Of a stretch of 64,000 nucleotides of DNA, positions 45,188 to 56,767 are shown piece after piece. Location of the stretch: the NCBI GenBank assembly GCA_963920575.1, contig OY986966.1, positions 14,153,297 through 14,217,296 of the forward strand, written 5' to 3'. Position numbers and translations under genes: made by a program. The notes beneath the pieces are model-generated. The model saw nothing but the letters and a program-made list of their open reading frames with translations, had not been told where the DNA came from and did no database searches. The stretch comes from Narthecium ossifragum (Eukaryota > Streptophyta > Magnoliopsida > Dioscoreales > Nartheciaceae). Each line of letters opens with the position of its first letter. Within the stretch, counting starts at the first letter, position 1.

Positions 45188-45545
45188 AAGGTCCGATCGA
45201 TCGGACCTAGCAAAACCGTGACAAAACATGTAGTTTTTGGCTGAACATGGTTCGATCGATCGAACCATCACTCCTACTGAGCCAGATCGATCCGACTCCT
45301 AGAGTTGGATCTATCGGACTCAAAAATAGCCAGAGAAGGTGGACTTTTATGCGTCCGATCGATCCAGCACTTAAAGTTCGATCGATCGGACTTGGGAATT
45401 AAAGTTGACAGAACGTATGCTTTCTAAAGGAGCGCAGTTTGATCGATCCATCCATCGATCGGGCTCGGGCGTGAATAGAAGTTGAAGATTTTTAATGAGA
45501 CCGATCGATCCAGCATCCAAGGTCCGATCGATCGGACTTTTCCAG
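45188..45545. repeat. GATCGATC palindrome array, R4 5' LTR
   Basis: About nine sites, for example GGTCCGATCGATCGGACC near 45188 and GGTTCGATCGATCGAACC near 45250; the last is near 45533. Laid out as in the 3' LTR copy (51503-51852), with small substitutions between the two. Confidence 0.88.
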
Positions 45546-45596
45546 TAACAAAAATCAACGATTGTGATCTAATCCGAGGGTGGATACACTTGAGGC

Positions 45597-45604
45597 TATA
45601 AATA
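45597..45604 (+). promoter_or_regulatory. R4 5' LTR TATA box
   Basis: TATAAATA in the context GAGGCTATAAATAGGACTC, 44 bp before the in-frame ATG of the R4 polyprotein. A transcript starting 25-35 bp downstream would have a very short leader. Confidence 0.75.
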
Positions 45605-45647
45605 GGACTCTTTCTAGGGTTTGAGGGGGGATTTCTTGGAACATCAA

Positions 45648-48600
45648 ATGGGCCAGATGGCGTCAGCAATTAGCAAGCTAGAGGCGCAAAATTCGGAAAA
45701 ATTACCTTCTCAAACGGTAATAAATCCAAGAGAGAATGCAAGTGCAGTCATTTTGAGAAGTGGTAAAGAACTTGAGACTCCAATAAAGGAAGTTCCTACA
45801 TCGTCTGTGCAAGGAAAAGAGCAAGACATCGTCGCGGACAAAATCTTTCCTGATGACGACGATGTACCTGAACGTAAGTTTCCACCTCTTTCTGATTATA
45901 AACCTATACCTCCTTTTCCTCAGGCTTTGATAGAATCAAAAAAATATGAGAAGAATTCAGATCTATATGAGACTTTTCTCCGATGCGAGGTAAATATTCC
46001 ACTCTTAGATGCTCTTAAACAAGTACCTCATTATGCTAAATTCTTGAAAGAATTGTGCACAATTAAGAGAAAGCAGAAACTTAAAGGATGTGAGAAGGTG
46101 AAAGTAGGGAAAAATGTTTCTGCAATTCTGCAAAGAAAAATTCCTACGAAGTGTAGGGATCCAGGTATGTTCACTATCCCATGTACAATTGGTAACACCA
46201 AATTTGAGAAAGCTATGTTAGATTTGGGAGCTTCTATCAATGTCATGCCATATTCTATATATTCTTCTTTAAAACTTGTGCCTTTGAATGAAACTGGTGT
46301 TGTGATTCAATTGGCTGACAGATCTAACGCCTATCCTAAAGGTGTAGTTGAAGATATTCTTGTGCAGATCAATGATTTAGTTTTCCCTGCTGATTTTTAT
46401 GTGCTTGATATGGAGAATGGTGATCATAGTACTCCTATTTTGTTGGGAAGACCTTTCTTGAAGACATCCAAGACTAAGATAGATGTCCATAGTGGCACAC
46501 TTACCATGGAATTTGATGATGAAACTGTTAAGTTTAATATTTATGATGCCATGAAATATCCTGCTGATGATTGTTCAGTGTACTCAATTGATGTGATTGA
46601 TTATTTATCACAGAAAGTTTTTGAACTTAGTGATAAAGATGAATTGGAAGTGGCTATTAGCAAATCTCTTGAGGAAGAAAATGAGGAGCTATCTTTGAGT
46701 ACTAATTTGCAGGAAACTGTTGCAACACTGAATGATTTTTCGATAATTCAGCAATCAGGTAACGATTCTTCTAGTTCATTACCTGTATCTAATGAGAAAT
46801 CATTACCTTCTGAATTGCAAGCACCTATTCCAGATCTGAAACCTCTTCCTAATCATCTTAAATATGCTTTTCTTGGAGATGAAGGAGTATTACCAGTGAT
46901 TATCTCCAATAACCTTAGTGCACCACAGGAAGAAAAACTTATGCAGGTTCTTAAGGAGCAAAAGACAGCTATTGGTTGGACAATTGCAGACATCAAGGGA
47001 ATCAGCCCGAGTACATGTATGCATCGTATCTTGCTTGAAGAGGGAGCGAAACCTTCCCGCCAACCACAAAGAAGGTTAAATCCGCCTATGATGGATGTTG
47101 TAAAGAAGGACATCCTCAAACTGCTTGAAGTTGGAGTGATCTATCCTATTTCGGATAGCACTTGGGTTAGTCCAGTTCAAGTTGTTCCTAAAAAGACAGG
47201 AATAACCGTGGTGAGAAATGACAAAGATGAGTTAGTTCCCACCCGTGTGCAAAATGGGTGGAGGGTTTGTATTAATTATAGAAAATTAAATGCTATAACC
47301 CGCAAGGACCACTTCCCTTTACCTTTTATTGATCAGATGCTTGAAAGATTAGCTGGTCATTCTTATTATTGTTTTCTTGATGGTTATTCAGGTTACTTTC
47401 AGATTGCAATTGCCCCTGAAGATCAGGAAAAGACGACGTTCACATTTCCATTTGGAACTTTTGCATATCGTCGCATGCCTTTTGGTCTTTGCAACGCCCC
47501 AGCTACTTTCCAAAGGTGTATGGTTAGTATATTCTCAGATTATATTGAACAGATCATAGAGGTTTTTATGGATGATTTCACAGTTTATGGAAACTCTTTT
47601 GATAATTGTTTACATAACCTTACACTTGTTCTTCAAAGATGCATAGAAACTAGCCTTGTGTTAAATTCTGAGAAATGTCATTTCATGGTTGAACAAGGTA
47701 TAGTTTTGGGTCATGTTGTTTCATCTAAAAGAATTGAGGTTGATAAAGCTAAAGTTGATGTCATTCAATCTTTACCTTATCCCACTAGTGTGCGGGAAGT
47801 TCGTTCTTTTCTTGGACATGCAGGTTTTTACCGAAGATTCATCAATGACTTCTCCAAAATAGCATTACCGTTGTGCACGTTGTTACAAAAGGACAAGGCT
47901 TTTGAGTTCGATGAAGCATGCAAAAAGGCATTTGATAAGCTGAAGGAATTGTTGACTTCTACTCCAATTATTCAACCCCCAGACTGGAGCGTTCCTTTCG
48001 AGATAATGTGTGATGCAAGTGATTATGCAGTGGGCGCAGTTTTGGGTCAAAAGATTGGAAGAGCTTCTCATGCAATTTACTATGCTTCCAAGACTTTGGA
48101 TGATGCCCAGAGAAATTATTCTACAACTGAAAAAGAACTTTTAGCTGTAGTGTTTGCTTTAGAAAAATTTCGTTCTTATTTACTTGGTACTAAAGTCATT
48201 GTTTATTCTGATCATGCAGCCCTTCGTTATTTAATGACGAAGAAGGAGGCAAAGCCGAGATTAATCCGATGGATACTTCTCTTGAGTGAATTTGATTTGG
48301 AGATAAAAGACAAAAGAGGAACAGAAAATCGAGTTGCAGATCATCTGAGTAGGTTAGTTCATATGGAGGATAAACTTCGTCTACAGGAAACATTCCCTGA
48401 TGAACAATTGTTTTCTGCAACTGTGACATTACCTTGGTATGCAAATATTGTGAATTATTTGGTTACTAATATGTTACCTTCTGAATTGTCTAAGGCTCAA
48501 AGAGATAAGATTAAAAGTGATGCTAAATATTATGTGTGGGATGACCCATATTTATGGAAGCATTGTGCAGATCAAGTAATAAGAAGGTGCGTTCCTGAAA

Positions 48601-49730
48601 GTGAAATTATTTCTATACTCACTTTTTGTCATTCTTATGCTTGTGGAGGTCACTTTGGAGTTAAGAGAACGGCCAGAAAAGTGTTAGAATGTGGTTTCTA
48701 TTGGCCTTCTTTATTTCGAGATTCATACTTTCTTTGTAAATCATGCGAAAATTGTCAAAAGACAGGTAATATATCCCAAAGGAATGAGATGCCACAAACC
48801 CCCATATTATTTTGCGAAATTTTTGATGTTTGGGGCATTGATTTCATGGGTCCGTTCCCTATATCTTTTGGTTATGTTTATATTCTACTTGCTGTGGATT
48901 ATGTTTCAAAATGGGTAGAAGCTAAAGCTACCAGGACTGATGATTCTAAAGTTGTTGCAGATTTTATCAAGTCTAACATATTATCCAAGTTTGGAATTCC
49001 AAGAGCTTTCACAAGTGATCGAGGCACTCACTTTTGCAATCGAACTGTTGAGGCGTTACTAAGGAAGTACCATGTGACCCATAAGGTGTCAACCGCCTAT
49101 CATCCGCAAACGAGTGGACAAGCGGAAGTGTCAAATCGAGAGATCAAGTCCATCATTGAAAAGACGGTAAATCCAAATAGAAAAGATTGGAGTTTGCGTT
49201 TGGATGATGCGTTGTGGGCATATAGGACTGCATATAAGACACCCATAGGTATGTCACCTTATCGCTTGATATTTGGGAAACCATGTCACCTTCCAGTTGA
49301 GTTAGAACATAAAGCTTATTGGGCTATCAAGAGCTTTAATATGAACATGGATGAGAGTGGAGAACACAGGAAGTTGCAACTGCAAGAATTAGAGAAAATT
49401 CGCAATGATGCCTATGAGAGCGCTAGGATTTACAAGGAAAAGACAAAAGCTTTTCATGATAAGATGATCTCTAGAAAGGAGTTTAAAGTTGGTCAAAAAG
49501 TTCTCCTTTACCAATCACGCTTACGTTTGTTTCCAGGTAAGTTGCGTTCTCGTTGGATTGGACCTTTTATTGTTACTAATGTTTTTTCTCATGGTGCAGT
49601 TGAAATTCAAAGTTTAGCCACTTCCAAAATGTTTACGGTGAATGGCCATCGACTTAAACCTTTCTATGAAGGCGTTCCAACAGAAAAATTGGAAAAATTG
49701 GACCTTGAGGAACCAACTTATATTGATTAA
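45648..49730 (+). CDS. R4 gag(C-terminal)-pol polyprotein: protease, RT, RNase H, integrase
   Basis: 1360 uninterrupted codons from the first ATG after the LTR TATA box; the frame is open further upstream into LTR sequence. Order: gag C-terminal linker ([12 protein letters not shown]), pre-protease segment ([14 protein letters not shown]), retropepsin (DLGAS at about 192, ILLGRPFL near 265), RT ([33 protein letters not shown] at 640-643), RNase H ([12 protein letters not shown], Asp 789), integrase with His 1002 and Cys 1030/1033/1036, D1065, D1124 and E1160 (35 residues between the last two), and a C-terminal domain ([23 protein letters not shown]). The RT phrase [12 protein letters not shown] is Athila-like. 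All catalytic residues looked for are present. It could still supply enzymes in trans although the element cannot move in cis. The N-terminal gag and its own start are deleted. Confidence 0.93.
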   Translation: MGQMASAISKLEAQNSEKLPSQTVINPRENASAVILRSGKELETPIKEVPTSSVQGKEQDIVADKIFPDDDDVPERKFPPLSDYKPIPPFPQALIESKKYEKNSDLYETFLRCEVNIPLLDALKQVPHYAKFLKELCTIKRKQKLKGCEKVKVGKNVSAILQRKIPTKCRDPGMFTIPCTIGNTKFEKAMLDLGASINVMPYSIYSSLKLVPLNETGVVIQLADRSNAYPKGVVEDILVQINDLVFPADFYVLDMENGDHSTPILLGRPFLKTSKTKIDVHSGTLTMEFDDETVKFNIYDAMKYPADDCSVYSIDVIDYLSQKVFELSDKDELEVAISKSLEEENEELSLSTNLQETVATLNDFSIIQQSGNDSSSSLPVSNEKSLPSELQAPIPDLKPLPNHLKYAFLGDEGVLPVIISNNLSAPQEEKLMQVLKEQKTAIGWTIADIKGISPSTCMHRILLEEGAKPSRQPQRRLNPPMMDVVKKDILKLLEVGVIYPISDSTWVSPVQVVPKKTGITVVRNDKDELVPTRVQNGWRVCINYRKLNAITRKDHFPLPFIDQMLERLAGHSYYCFLDGYSGYFQIAIAPEDQEKTTFTFPFGTFAYRRMPFGLCNAPATFQRCMVSIFSDYIEQIIEVFMDDFTVYGNSFDNCLHNLTLVLQRCIETSLVLNSEKCHFMVEQGIVLGHVVSSKRIEVDKAKVDVIQSLPYPTSVREVRSFLGHAGFYRRFINDFSKIALPLCTLLQKDKAFEFDEACKKAFDKLKELLTSTPIIQPPDWSVPFEIMCDASDYAVGAVLGQKIGRASHAIYYASKTLDDAQRNYSTTEKELLAVVFALEKFRSYLLGTKVIVYSDHAALRYLMTKKEAKPRLIRWILLLSEFDLEIKDKRGTENRVADHLSRLVHMEDKLRLQETFPDEQLFSATVTLPWYANIVNYLVTNMLPSELSKAQRDKIKSDAKYYVWDDPYLWKHCADQVIRRCVPESEIISILTFCHSYACGGHFGVKRTARKVLECGFYWPSLFRDSYFLCKSCENCQKTGNISQRNEMPQTPILFCEIFDVWGIDFMGPFPISFGYVYILLAVDYVSKWVEAKATRTDDSKVVADFIKSNILSKFGIPRAFTSDRGTHFCNRTVEALLRKYHVTHKVSTAYHPQTSGQAEVSNREIKSIIEKTVNPNRKDWSLRLDDALWAYRTAYKTPIGMSPYRLIFGKPCHLPVELEHKAYWAIKSFNMNMDESGEHRKLQLQELEKIRNDAYESARIYKEKTKAFHDKMISRKEFKVGQKVLLYQSRLRLFPGKLRSRWIGPFIVTNVFSHGAVEIQSLATSKMFTVNGHRLKPFYEGVPTEKLEKLDLEEPTYID

Positions 49731-51138
49731 AGAAGCAAGCATGAAGTCGAGCCAATGACAATAAACAAAGGCGCTGCTTGGGAGGCAACCCAAGGGGAGT
49801 TCGTTCCTTTCTCTTTTTATTTTCGCATTTCCATTTTAGTTATTTTTGCTTTTCTTTGCATTCCACCTTCCATTGGGGACAATGTCAGTTTCAAGTGTGG
49901 GGGAGGAGATCTAGGTTGCATATGCCATAAGCGAGAATTAGTTAAGCTTGACATATCCATAACATGATTGAATGAGTAATTTTGCGACTTAGAATTAATT
50001 AGTTGAGTTGTTTTCCTTGAGATGGTAGTGACTAAATGAGTAGACAAAAGCTGGTGAGATTTTGAGCCTTTAGACTGACACATTCATATCAGTCTCACTA
50101 ATTTCTTTCATGAGAGATATTCTTTCATGGATTTGTTTTTCTAGAACTTGCTTTGATTCTATTCGAGGTCACATTGACACATGGAGACATGAATATAATT
50201 AAGGCCATTTTTGTTTTAAGCTACATAAGGCAAATAGCCTACCTTGTGATTAATTTTTCCTTTTGCTAAACACCTTTGAGCTTTATTGACTTCATTGTTA
50301 ACCCACATTACAAGCCTTAAACCTGAAAAATATTTCCGTTACCCAAGCCATGAAACTAGTGGAGCATTGATCATTATTATGACATGTATGGGTGCAAAAG
50401 TTCAAGTGTGGGGGTGTTTGGATTTGTGGTTTGGCTATATTTGAAAAAAAAAGAAAAAAAAAAAAGAAAAGAAAGTGAAGGAGGAAATTGTTTCTCATGT
50501 TACAAAATGTGTTTATGAATCCTCCCAATAGTTCCGTATGATATCTACAAAGGTGGAAGTTTTTGCAAAAGATTGTTCACTATTTCAGTTAAAAAGTATT
50601 CCTTTGAACAATCTCTTTGCCAATGTGGTAATGTTTTATGGGTTGAGTATGTTAAAGCTAAGTTGAAGAAAGTTGTTGAATGGAGTGATTGGTTGTACAT
50701 GTCTTATTGATGCATTTTTGCTCCATTAGTTCCATTGGCTTTTGAGCTACATTCCCAAATATTTCCCACCTTAATCCTGGACCCCATTACAACCTTTTGA
50801 AGTCCTTATGATTTGTGTTATGCATGTGATTCTAGTGGCGGAGAATGAGAAGATATGCAAGCCTATGATAGATCATTTTCATTGGAATGAATTTGAGTGA
50901 AATACATACCCTTCAAACACATGAGAGTTGAGTGTTAATTTCCGTGAGGGTCTACTTATTTAGTATGCTTCATCTTCAAGTGAAAATGCTTATTGATTGA
51001 TTTTTAAGTTGTCTAAAAATGTTTGTTCATGATATGTTATGAGTTGCGAAGAGCTTGATTGTTCTTTGTTGATGGCGTTGCAACCTTGATATCTTGAGTA
51101 GAGTGAATTTTAGTTTTGCCCGAGGACGAGCAAAAGCT
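49731..51138 (+). other. R4 3' UTR
   Basis: AT-rich, without an env-like frame. Starts with the phrase CTTGGGAGGCAACCCAAGG. Colinear, inverted, with R3 25104-26170 and 31100-32110. An A-rich run lies near 50442-50475. Confidence 0.85.
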
Positions 51139-51153
51139 AAGTGTGGGGGAATT
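51139..51153 (+). promoter_or_regulatory. R4 polypurine tract
   Basis: AAGTGTGGGGGAATT directly before the 3' LTR. The purine-rich primer for plus-strand synthesis is expected exactly here. Confidence 0.8.
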
Positions 51154-52811
51154 TGATGAGAATGCATAATGTTATATTTTTATCCCTTAATACTTAGTCT
51201 TCTGTGCTTATTTAGTTCCTAAATACACTCATTATTCTTATATTTTGATTTAGGATGCAATTGAAGTCCTTAAGTCGAAAAGAAGCTGAAAAGAGTGCTT
51301 GGATCAACTTTAAAGATTTATCTGTACCTGCTCATGAAGAACCAGAGGATGTGCCATACATGGTTGGAAAGCTCTTGAAGTCTAGATTCTGGAGAATTTT
51401 ACGGTTCGTAATTCCGAGTTTCCTAGATGAAGTTACGGCAATTTCAGTACCGATGCGCAGTCTGAATGGCAGAAAGGAAAATAAGCTGGAAGTCCGAGCG
51501 AAGGTCCGATAGATCGGACCTGGCAAAACCGTGACAGAACATGTAGTTTTTGGCTGAACATGGTTCGATCGATCGAACCATCACTCCTACTGAGCCAGAT
51601 CGATCCGACTTCTAGAGTTGGATCTATCGGTCTCAAAAATAGCCAGAGAAGGTGGATTTTTATGCGTCCGATCGATCCAGCACTTAAAGTTCGATCGATC
51701 GGACTTGGGAATTAAAGTTGACAGAACGTATGCTTTCTAAAGGAGCGCAGTTCGATCGATCCATCCATCGATCGGGCTCGGGCGTGAATAGAAGTTGAAG
51801 ATTTTAATGAGACCGATCGATCCGGCATTCAAGGTCCGATCGATCGGACTTTCCCAGTAACAAAAATCAACGATTGTGATCTAATCCGAGGGTGGATACA
51901 CTTGAGGCTATAAATAGGACTCTTTCTAGGGTTTGAGGGGGGATTTCTTGGACACTTTTGGCTACTCTTTCTCCTCTTTTATATTTTTTTTTCTAGGTTT
52001 TCTTTTGCTTTATGAAATCTTTTGGAGGATTGTTCTTGATGGCCCTGCGTAGCTAAATCTTGATCCTTGGTCGAGGAGACTGAAACCTCGAAATCAATGA
52101 AACTGTGAGATCTAATTTATTTTTATTGTTCAGTTTATACATGAGTATTGGATGTTCTTCTGAGATTAAATCTTCATGATTACCTTGTCTAATTGCTAGG
52201 AGGCCTACTAGTTTATTATTCATGGTGATCTACCGCTAGGTTTGATATCAAATCCGGAATTGTTTGATCCCTCTAATCTGCGAAGCAACTAGGATCTAAT
52301 AATTTACTGCTGATCAGATCTTGTTAGATCTTAGGAAGAATATTCAACTAGATTAAATGCAACCGCTTGTGCTTGTGTTGTTTAGCTTCATCGATCTCCC
52401 TATTCTTAACGCTGCTACTAGATTAAATCTACAGCGCTTGTATTAGGTTGTTTAGTAGTTAGGGTTGATTAGATCGCTTGTTTCTAATTAACTATGATCG
52501 AGGAGAGCTTCGAATTGAATTCGGACGGTGAATATTCATGGTATAAATTGATTGATATTTGCATCTATGATCAGTTATTGGATTCCGATGGTGGATGTTG
52601 ACTCAGACCAAGGTTTGTTCTCTTGATTTAACTCGTTTCTTCACTTTAGATTATTTCTTTACTGTTTTCCTCACGTTTAAAACCCCCCATCTTTATTCAC
52701 TGAGCACAAAACTAGGCTAAACACTTTTCGTGGGATCGACTCGTACTCGCACTACTACATTCATTTTAACGGGTATTGGTTTTATTTTTGAGTGCCTGCG
52801 ACAGCACATCA
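51154..52811 (+). mobile_element. R4 3' LTR, complete
   Basis: 1658 bp, TGATGAGAATGCATAATG...CAGCACATCA. TATAAATA at 51909-51916. The palindrome array 51503-51852 has sites near 51507, 51566, 51597/51620, 51669/51692, 51753/51765 and 51814/51837. Several pairs are 23 bp apart. Confidence 0.95.
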
Positions 52812-52940
52812 GAAGTTTTCCCAGATTTCTGCGGTAAGTCAAAAGCGGACAATATTGTGTCGGGTGGGGCCCTCGGGTGGATTCTGGACGGAACCCGCAG
52901 GCCCTGGGTGGCCCCGGACGGCGTGGGCCGTTACAGATTT

Positions 52941-53094
52941 AGGGCTCCAAGGGTGGATTTTGATGGAGAGGATGGGCCAAGCCTCCTCTTCCATGAATCT
53001 CCTACCTAAGATGTGTAGCTAAACCCTTTCTCTCCTTGGGAATTCCTTGATGTCTTAGGGTTTATTTCTTAGATTTCTCTTTTGTTTCTTGATG
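52941..53094 (+). other. R5 LTR segment between nested insertions
   Basis: Continuation of the R5 LTR from 44582. No feature of its own except AT-rich sequence leading to the TAA target at 53095. Confidence 0.7.
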
Positions 53095-53308
53095 TAAGAG
53101 CATCTCCAACGCTGGCTGCATTTTTGGAGCCAGCGTTGGCACTATTTGACACTATTGGCTGCAAAAATGCAGTTGGCAGTCCAACGCAAGCAACTCTAAA
53201 AAAAAAAGATTCTCTTTGCTACATTATTTTATAGTTATTGTAATTAATAATAAAAGAGAGTGTATAAAATACAGAATATATTATATATTTAACTATCATA
53301 TAGAAAAC

Positions 53309-53482
53309 ATTACAAAATTAACTAAAATACAGAAAAAAAAAGATTACAAAATTAACTAAAATACAGGAAAAAAAAAGATTACAAAATTAACTAAAATACA
53401 GAAAAAAAAAGATTACAAAATTAACTAAAATACAGAAAAAAAAAGATTACATAATTAACTAAAATACAGAAAAAAAAATTAC
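53309..53482. repeat. 34-bp tandem repeat, five copies, in Harbinger
   Basis: Unit ATTACAAAATTAACTAAAAT followed by ACAG and an A8-9 run. The first four copies are nearly identical. Located just past the Myb-like gene stop, so it may affect transcript ending. Confidence 0.92.
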
Positions 53483-53527
53483 ATTTCAGCATTTAATAAT
53501 AAAAAAGAGTTCAGAAAATAAAAAATA

Positions 53528-54758
53528 CTAATATTCTTGCAGATCATCGCCGAATTCACTGCCACTCCCTCGTGCACTTCCTCCTCCATACCCAGCTCCC
53601 CCGTACTGGCTTCCTCCGTACTGGCTTCCTCCATATTGGCTCCCTCCATATTGGCTTCCTCCGTACTGGCCTTCTCCATATTGATCTCCTCCGTGCTGGT
53701 CTCCTCCATACTGACCACCTTCGTAGCCAGTACCTCTGTGCTGACTTCCTCCGTACTCAACTCCTCCGAGTGCTGAAGATCCTCCACATTGTGGTTGTCT
53801 TATGATTCTATTCAAAATTGCTTGTTTTTTCTTCTGAAAATATTCACGTTCCGAAGTATCATTGATACTATCCAAATTTATTAACATGATTTCGTTATCT
53901 TGTTGAGCACTCCGAATTTCTAACTTTTTCCTATCATTTTCAGCCTTCAACATCATAAGTTGATGCATAGATGATCTGTCATTTTCTCGTTGTTCTTGAC
54001 CTCTTTTTAAAATCTTCAAGATTTCCTCATTTTCTTGAGTTATGGCTTCAACATCATAACTTCTACCACTTACTTGTCTCCTCTTTGCCTTTTCTTTCTT
54101 CCTTCCAGTAGGTCGACTATTTGGATCAGAGATCGGCGATTGTTCATCAGCAGTGGTAGGGTAAATTACATCGTTGTCTGCATTTAAGTCTATAGATTTT
54201 CGACGAGTGGAAGAGTTAGAATCAAAATCTTCAGACATACCAATATTTGGTGATTTCGAAGCAATTGTAGACTCGACACATGTATCTACCCACTTTTTCG
54301 CATCCTTCAAAATTGACCAACCATGTTCAAATTGAAATCCTTGTCTCCTGTGGATCTTCTTGGTACAACATTTTCGCATCATTGAGCTAAAAACAAATGA
54401 TGGTAAGTGTAATAAGATACAACATAATATACAAGAACATTAGAAATATAATTTAAATACTTACAGTATCACGGTCAGAAGCACCGCTCGGGTTACGACG
54501 CTCTATCTGTCGAATACATCCTCGAAATTTGTTGATCTTATTTATAATCATTTGCATACGGCATGATAGAGATTTCAGGGTTCTACGTCCTTCGCAAGAA
54601 CTAGGCCTTGTATTGTGAAACATAGTCGAAATTCTTTCCCACAGCTTGTCTTTTTTTTTATTGGCACCCATAACTGGGTCCTGAGTGACCTCAAGCCATG
54701 CATAGCATAAGGCTTGATCTTCTTTCGGTAAGAATGCTTTTCCACGACTAGAAGCCAT
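53528..54758 (-). pseudogene. Harbinger Myb/SANT-like protein, two exons, frameshifted
   Basis: Exon 1 is 54758-54465 (ATG, then PKEDQALCYAWLEVTQDPVM, WERISTMFHN, RRTLKSLSCRMQMIINK), ending at a GTAAGT donor. Exon 2 starts at 54386 after TTTTTTAG. In phase it reads LNDAKMLYQED and then stops, whereas the expected continuation (GFQFEHGWSILKDAKKW) is in another frame. One indel near 54345 therefore breaks it. The remainder has a basic stretch (RKKEKAKRRQ), a Lys/Glu-rich likely helix (NDRKKLEIRSAQQDNEIM) and five tandem GGSQY-type repeats at the C-terminus. In related elements this protein binds subterminal DNA and helps the transposase. Confidence 0.85.
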
Positions 54759-54841
54759 GAAGGAAAATGAAAGAGATTGTGAAGGAGAAAGAGATGTGAA
54801 GGGAACGTTGGTGTGCAATTGAAAGAGCATGTAGCAATACT

Positions 54842-55272
54842 TATAGGATTCGATTGAGACATGTGAATAGGATTTTGAAGATAAGAATCTAGTGTTCCTG
54901 GTAAAAACAAAGTCTTTGATTTCTTGATAGGATTTGATTGATGATAGAAGAGATATGTGGATAGGATTTTAAAGATAAGAATCCAATGTTACGGATAAAG
55001 ACAAAGCCTCTGATTTCCTGATAGGATTTGATTGATGATAGAAGAGATATGTGGATAGGATTTTAAAGATAAGAATCCAATGTTGCGGATAAAGACAAAG
55101 CCTCTGATTTTCTGATAGGATTTGATTGATGATAGAAGAGATATATGGATAGGATTTTAAAGATAAGAATCCAATGTTGCGGATAAAGAGAAAGCCTCTG
55201 ATTTCCTGATAGGATTTGATTGATGATAGAAGAGATATATTGATAAGATTTTGGAGATAAGAATCCAATGTT
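54842..55272. repeat. 94-bp tandem repeat (about 4.6 copies) between the two Harbinger genes
   Basis: Units start at 54917, 55011, 55105 and 55199 (TGATTTCYTGATAGG..., AAGATAAGAATCCAATG), with a partial copy from about 54842. They fill most of the intergenic space between the Myb-like start (54758) and the transposase start (55375). Confidence 0.93.
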
Positions 55273-55374
55273 TGTATCGGTAGCTATCTCACATTTCTAT
55301 AAAAGCAACAGTTTACGCTTGAGTAAAATCAAGATCTGTCGCTACCTAAGTTCTCTCTCTCCCCATCTCCAAAA

Positions 55375-56767
55375 ATGAATTATGGAGCTGGGTCATCACA
55401 TTTACCATCTTCATCCTCTTCTGATGATGAATTATTTTCTCAATATTTTCAAGAGTGGGAGGAAGAAACGGCTGAGTGGGCGAAAGAGGATGAAATCTTG
55501 GCTCATATTTATACCTCCAACAAGGCCAAAATTGCTTATCAACTTGAAGATGATGAGCAACCAAGACGCAGAGGTTCAGTACCTGGTCATGTGGTGATCA
55601 ACCGCGGGATGGTCGAAGGTAATACAAGATTATGGAATGACTACTTCTCTGATAACCCCACATATGGGGATAATTTATTTCATAGAAGGTTTCGAATGCG
55701 AAGGAATCTATTCCTCAGTATTGTCGCTGCAGTACAAGAGCACGACAACTTCTTCGTTCAAAAGGAAGATGGTGTTGGTAAACTTGGATTATCAACTTTA
55801 CAAAAAATTACAGCAGCATTTCGTATGTTGGCATATGGAACATCAGCTGATAGTACTGACGAATATATTCGGATTGGTGAGTCAACTGTAATCCAATGTT
55901 TGAAGAGATTTTGCAGGGCAATTGTAGAGGTGTACAAAGATGAATATTTGAGGTATCCCAATGCAAATGATGTTGCAAGATTGTTACAGAAAGGCGAAGA
56001 ACGAGGGTTTCCAGGAATGTTGGGAAGTCTAGATTGCATGCATTGGCAATGGAAGAATTGCCCAACGGCATGGGCCGGGCAATATTCAGGACGTCATGGA
56101 GGGCCACTATTATTCTTGAGGCAGTAGCATCATATGACTTGTGGATATGGCATGCATACTTCGGCTTACCAGGCTCAAATAATGATATTAATGTACTACA
56201 GTCGTCTCATTTGTTCGCCAACTTAACACAAGGTATTACCCCTCCTGTTCATTATACAATTCAAGGAAAAAATTATGACATTGGTTATTATTTAGCCGAT
56301 GGCATATACCCGAAATGGTCGACACTTGTTCAAACCATTTCTCAGTCACAAGATAAAAAAAATAATATTTCGCAATGATGCAAGAAGCATGCCGGAAAGA
56401 TGTGGAGCGGGCATTCGGAGTTCTTCAATCAAGATTTGCCATTGTTAAGGGCCCAGCACGTTTATGGGATAAACGTGTGTTACATGATATCATCACTGCT
56501 TGTGTTATAATGCATAATATGATTGTCGAAGATGAACGAGATGAAGATGAAAGTGATGTCATTTCTACTCCACGTACTCAGCATGTTGATGAGATGGAGG
56601 CAAGTGAATCCGAACGATTTCGTCAGTTTCTTAATCGACATAAAAAGATCAAGGACAAAGAAGCACATTTTGCACTTCGAAATGCACTGATTAAACATTT
56701 ATGGGAACAACATGGCAATGAAGAGATGTATCGTTTTTATCTATATTCAATGTTTTTCATGTCTTAA
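55375..56767 (+). pseudogene. Harbinger DDE transposase, two frameshifts
   Basis: ATG 55375; the frame stays open to 56127. An acidic N-terminus precedes FHRRFRMRRNLFLSIVAAV, GLSTLQKITAAFRMLAYG and GESTVIQCLKRFCRAIVEV. The first catalytic Asp is D220 (SLDCMHWQWKNCPTAW, 56032). After a shift near 56095 the reading continues in a second frame (ILEAVASYDLWIWHAYFG, SNNDINVL with Asp at 56184, YYLADGIYPKW). After another shift near 56365 it continues in a third (ACRKDVERAFGVLQSRFAI, Glu at 56405) to a stop at 56765. All three catalytic residues remain but in three frames, so the gene is inactive unless the sequence is wrong at two places. Confidence 0.9.

Larger units (their letters stand above)
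44841..45640 (+). mobile_element. R4 5' LTR, truncated
   Basis: Matches the first 800 bp of the 3' LTR up to GGGGGATTTCTTGGA, then switches to gag sequence (CATCAAATGGGCC). It keeps the palindrome array (45188-45545) and the TATA box. Confidence 0.93.
44841..52811 (+). mobile_element. R4: Athila-type retrotransposon with intact pol and deleted 5' part
   Basis: TSD GAAGT at 44836-44840 and 52812-52816. The 3' LTR (51154-52811) is complete at 1658 bp; the 5' LTR is cut at 45640, and the PBS, leader and most of gag are missing. The interior has one long frame, a 1.4-kb 3' UTR and a PPT. Because the TSD is intact, the deletion happened after insertion. Confidence 0.95.
44588..52935 (+). mobile_element. 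Cassandra-like solo LTR with 5S rRNA promoter, split by R4
   Basis: Left part 44588-44840 starts TGTGAGACCCGGGG; right part 52817-52935 ends GGGCCGTTACA. Perfect TSD GATTT at 44583-44587 and 52936-52940. Excluding R4 and its extra TSD the LTR is about 370 bp. It contains a 5S rRNA-like segment (44741-44840) with A-box and C-box, the hallmark of Cassandra TRIM elements. Only one LTR is present. Confidence 0.82.

Noticed and set aside
49731..51138. Env-like ORF downstream of Athila pol
   Set aside because: No frame above 90 codons and no signal peptide or membrane segment; the region is a 3' UTR shared with R3.
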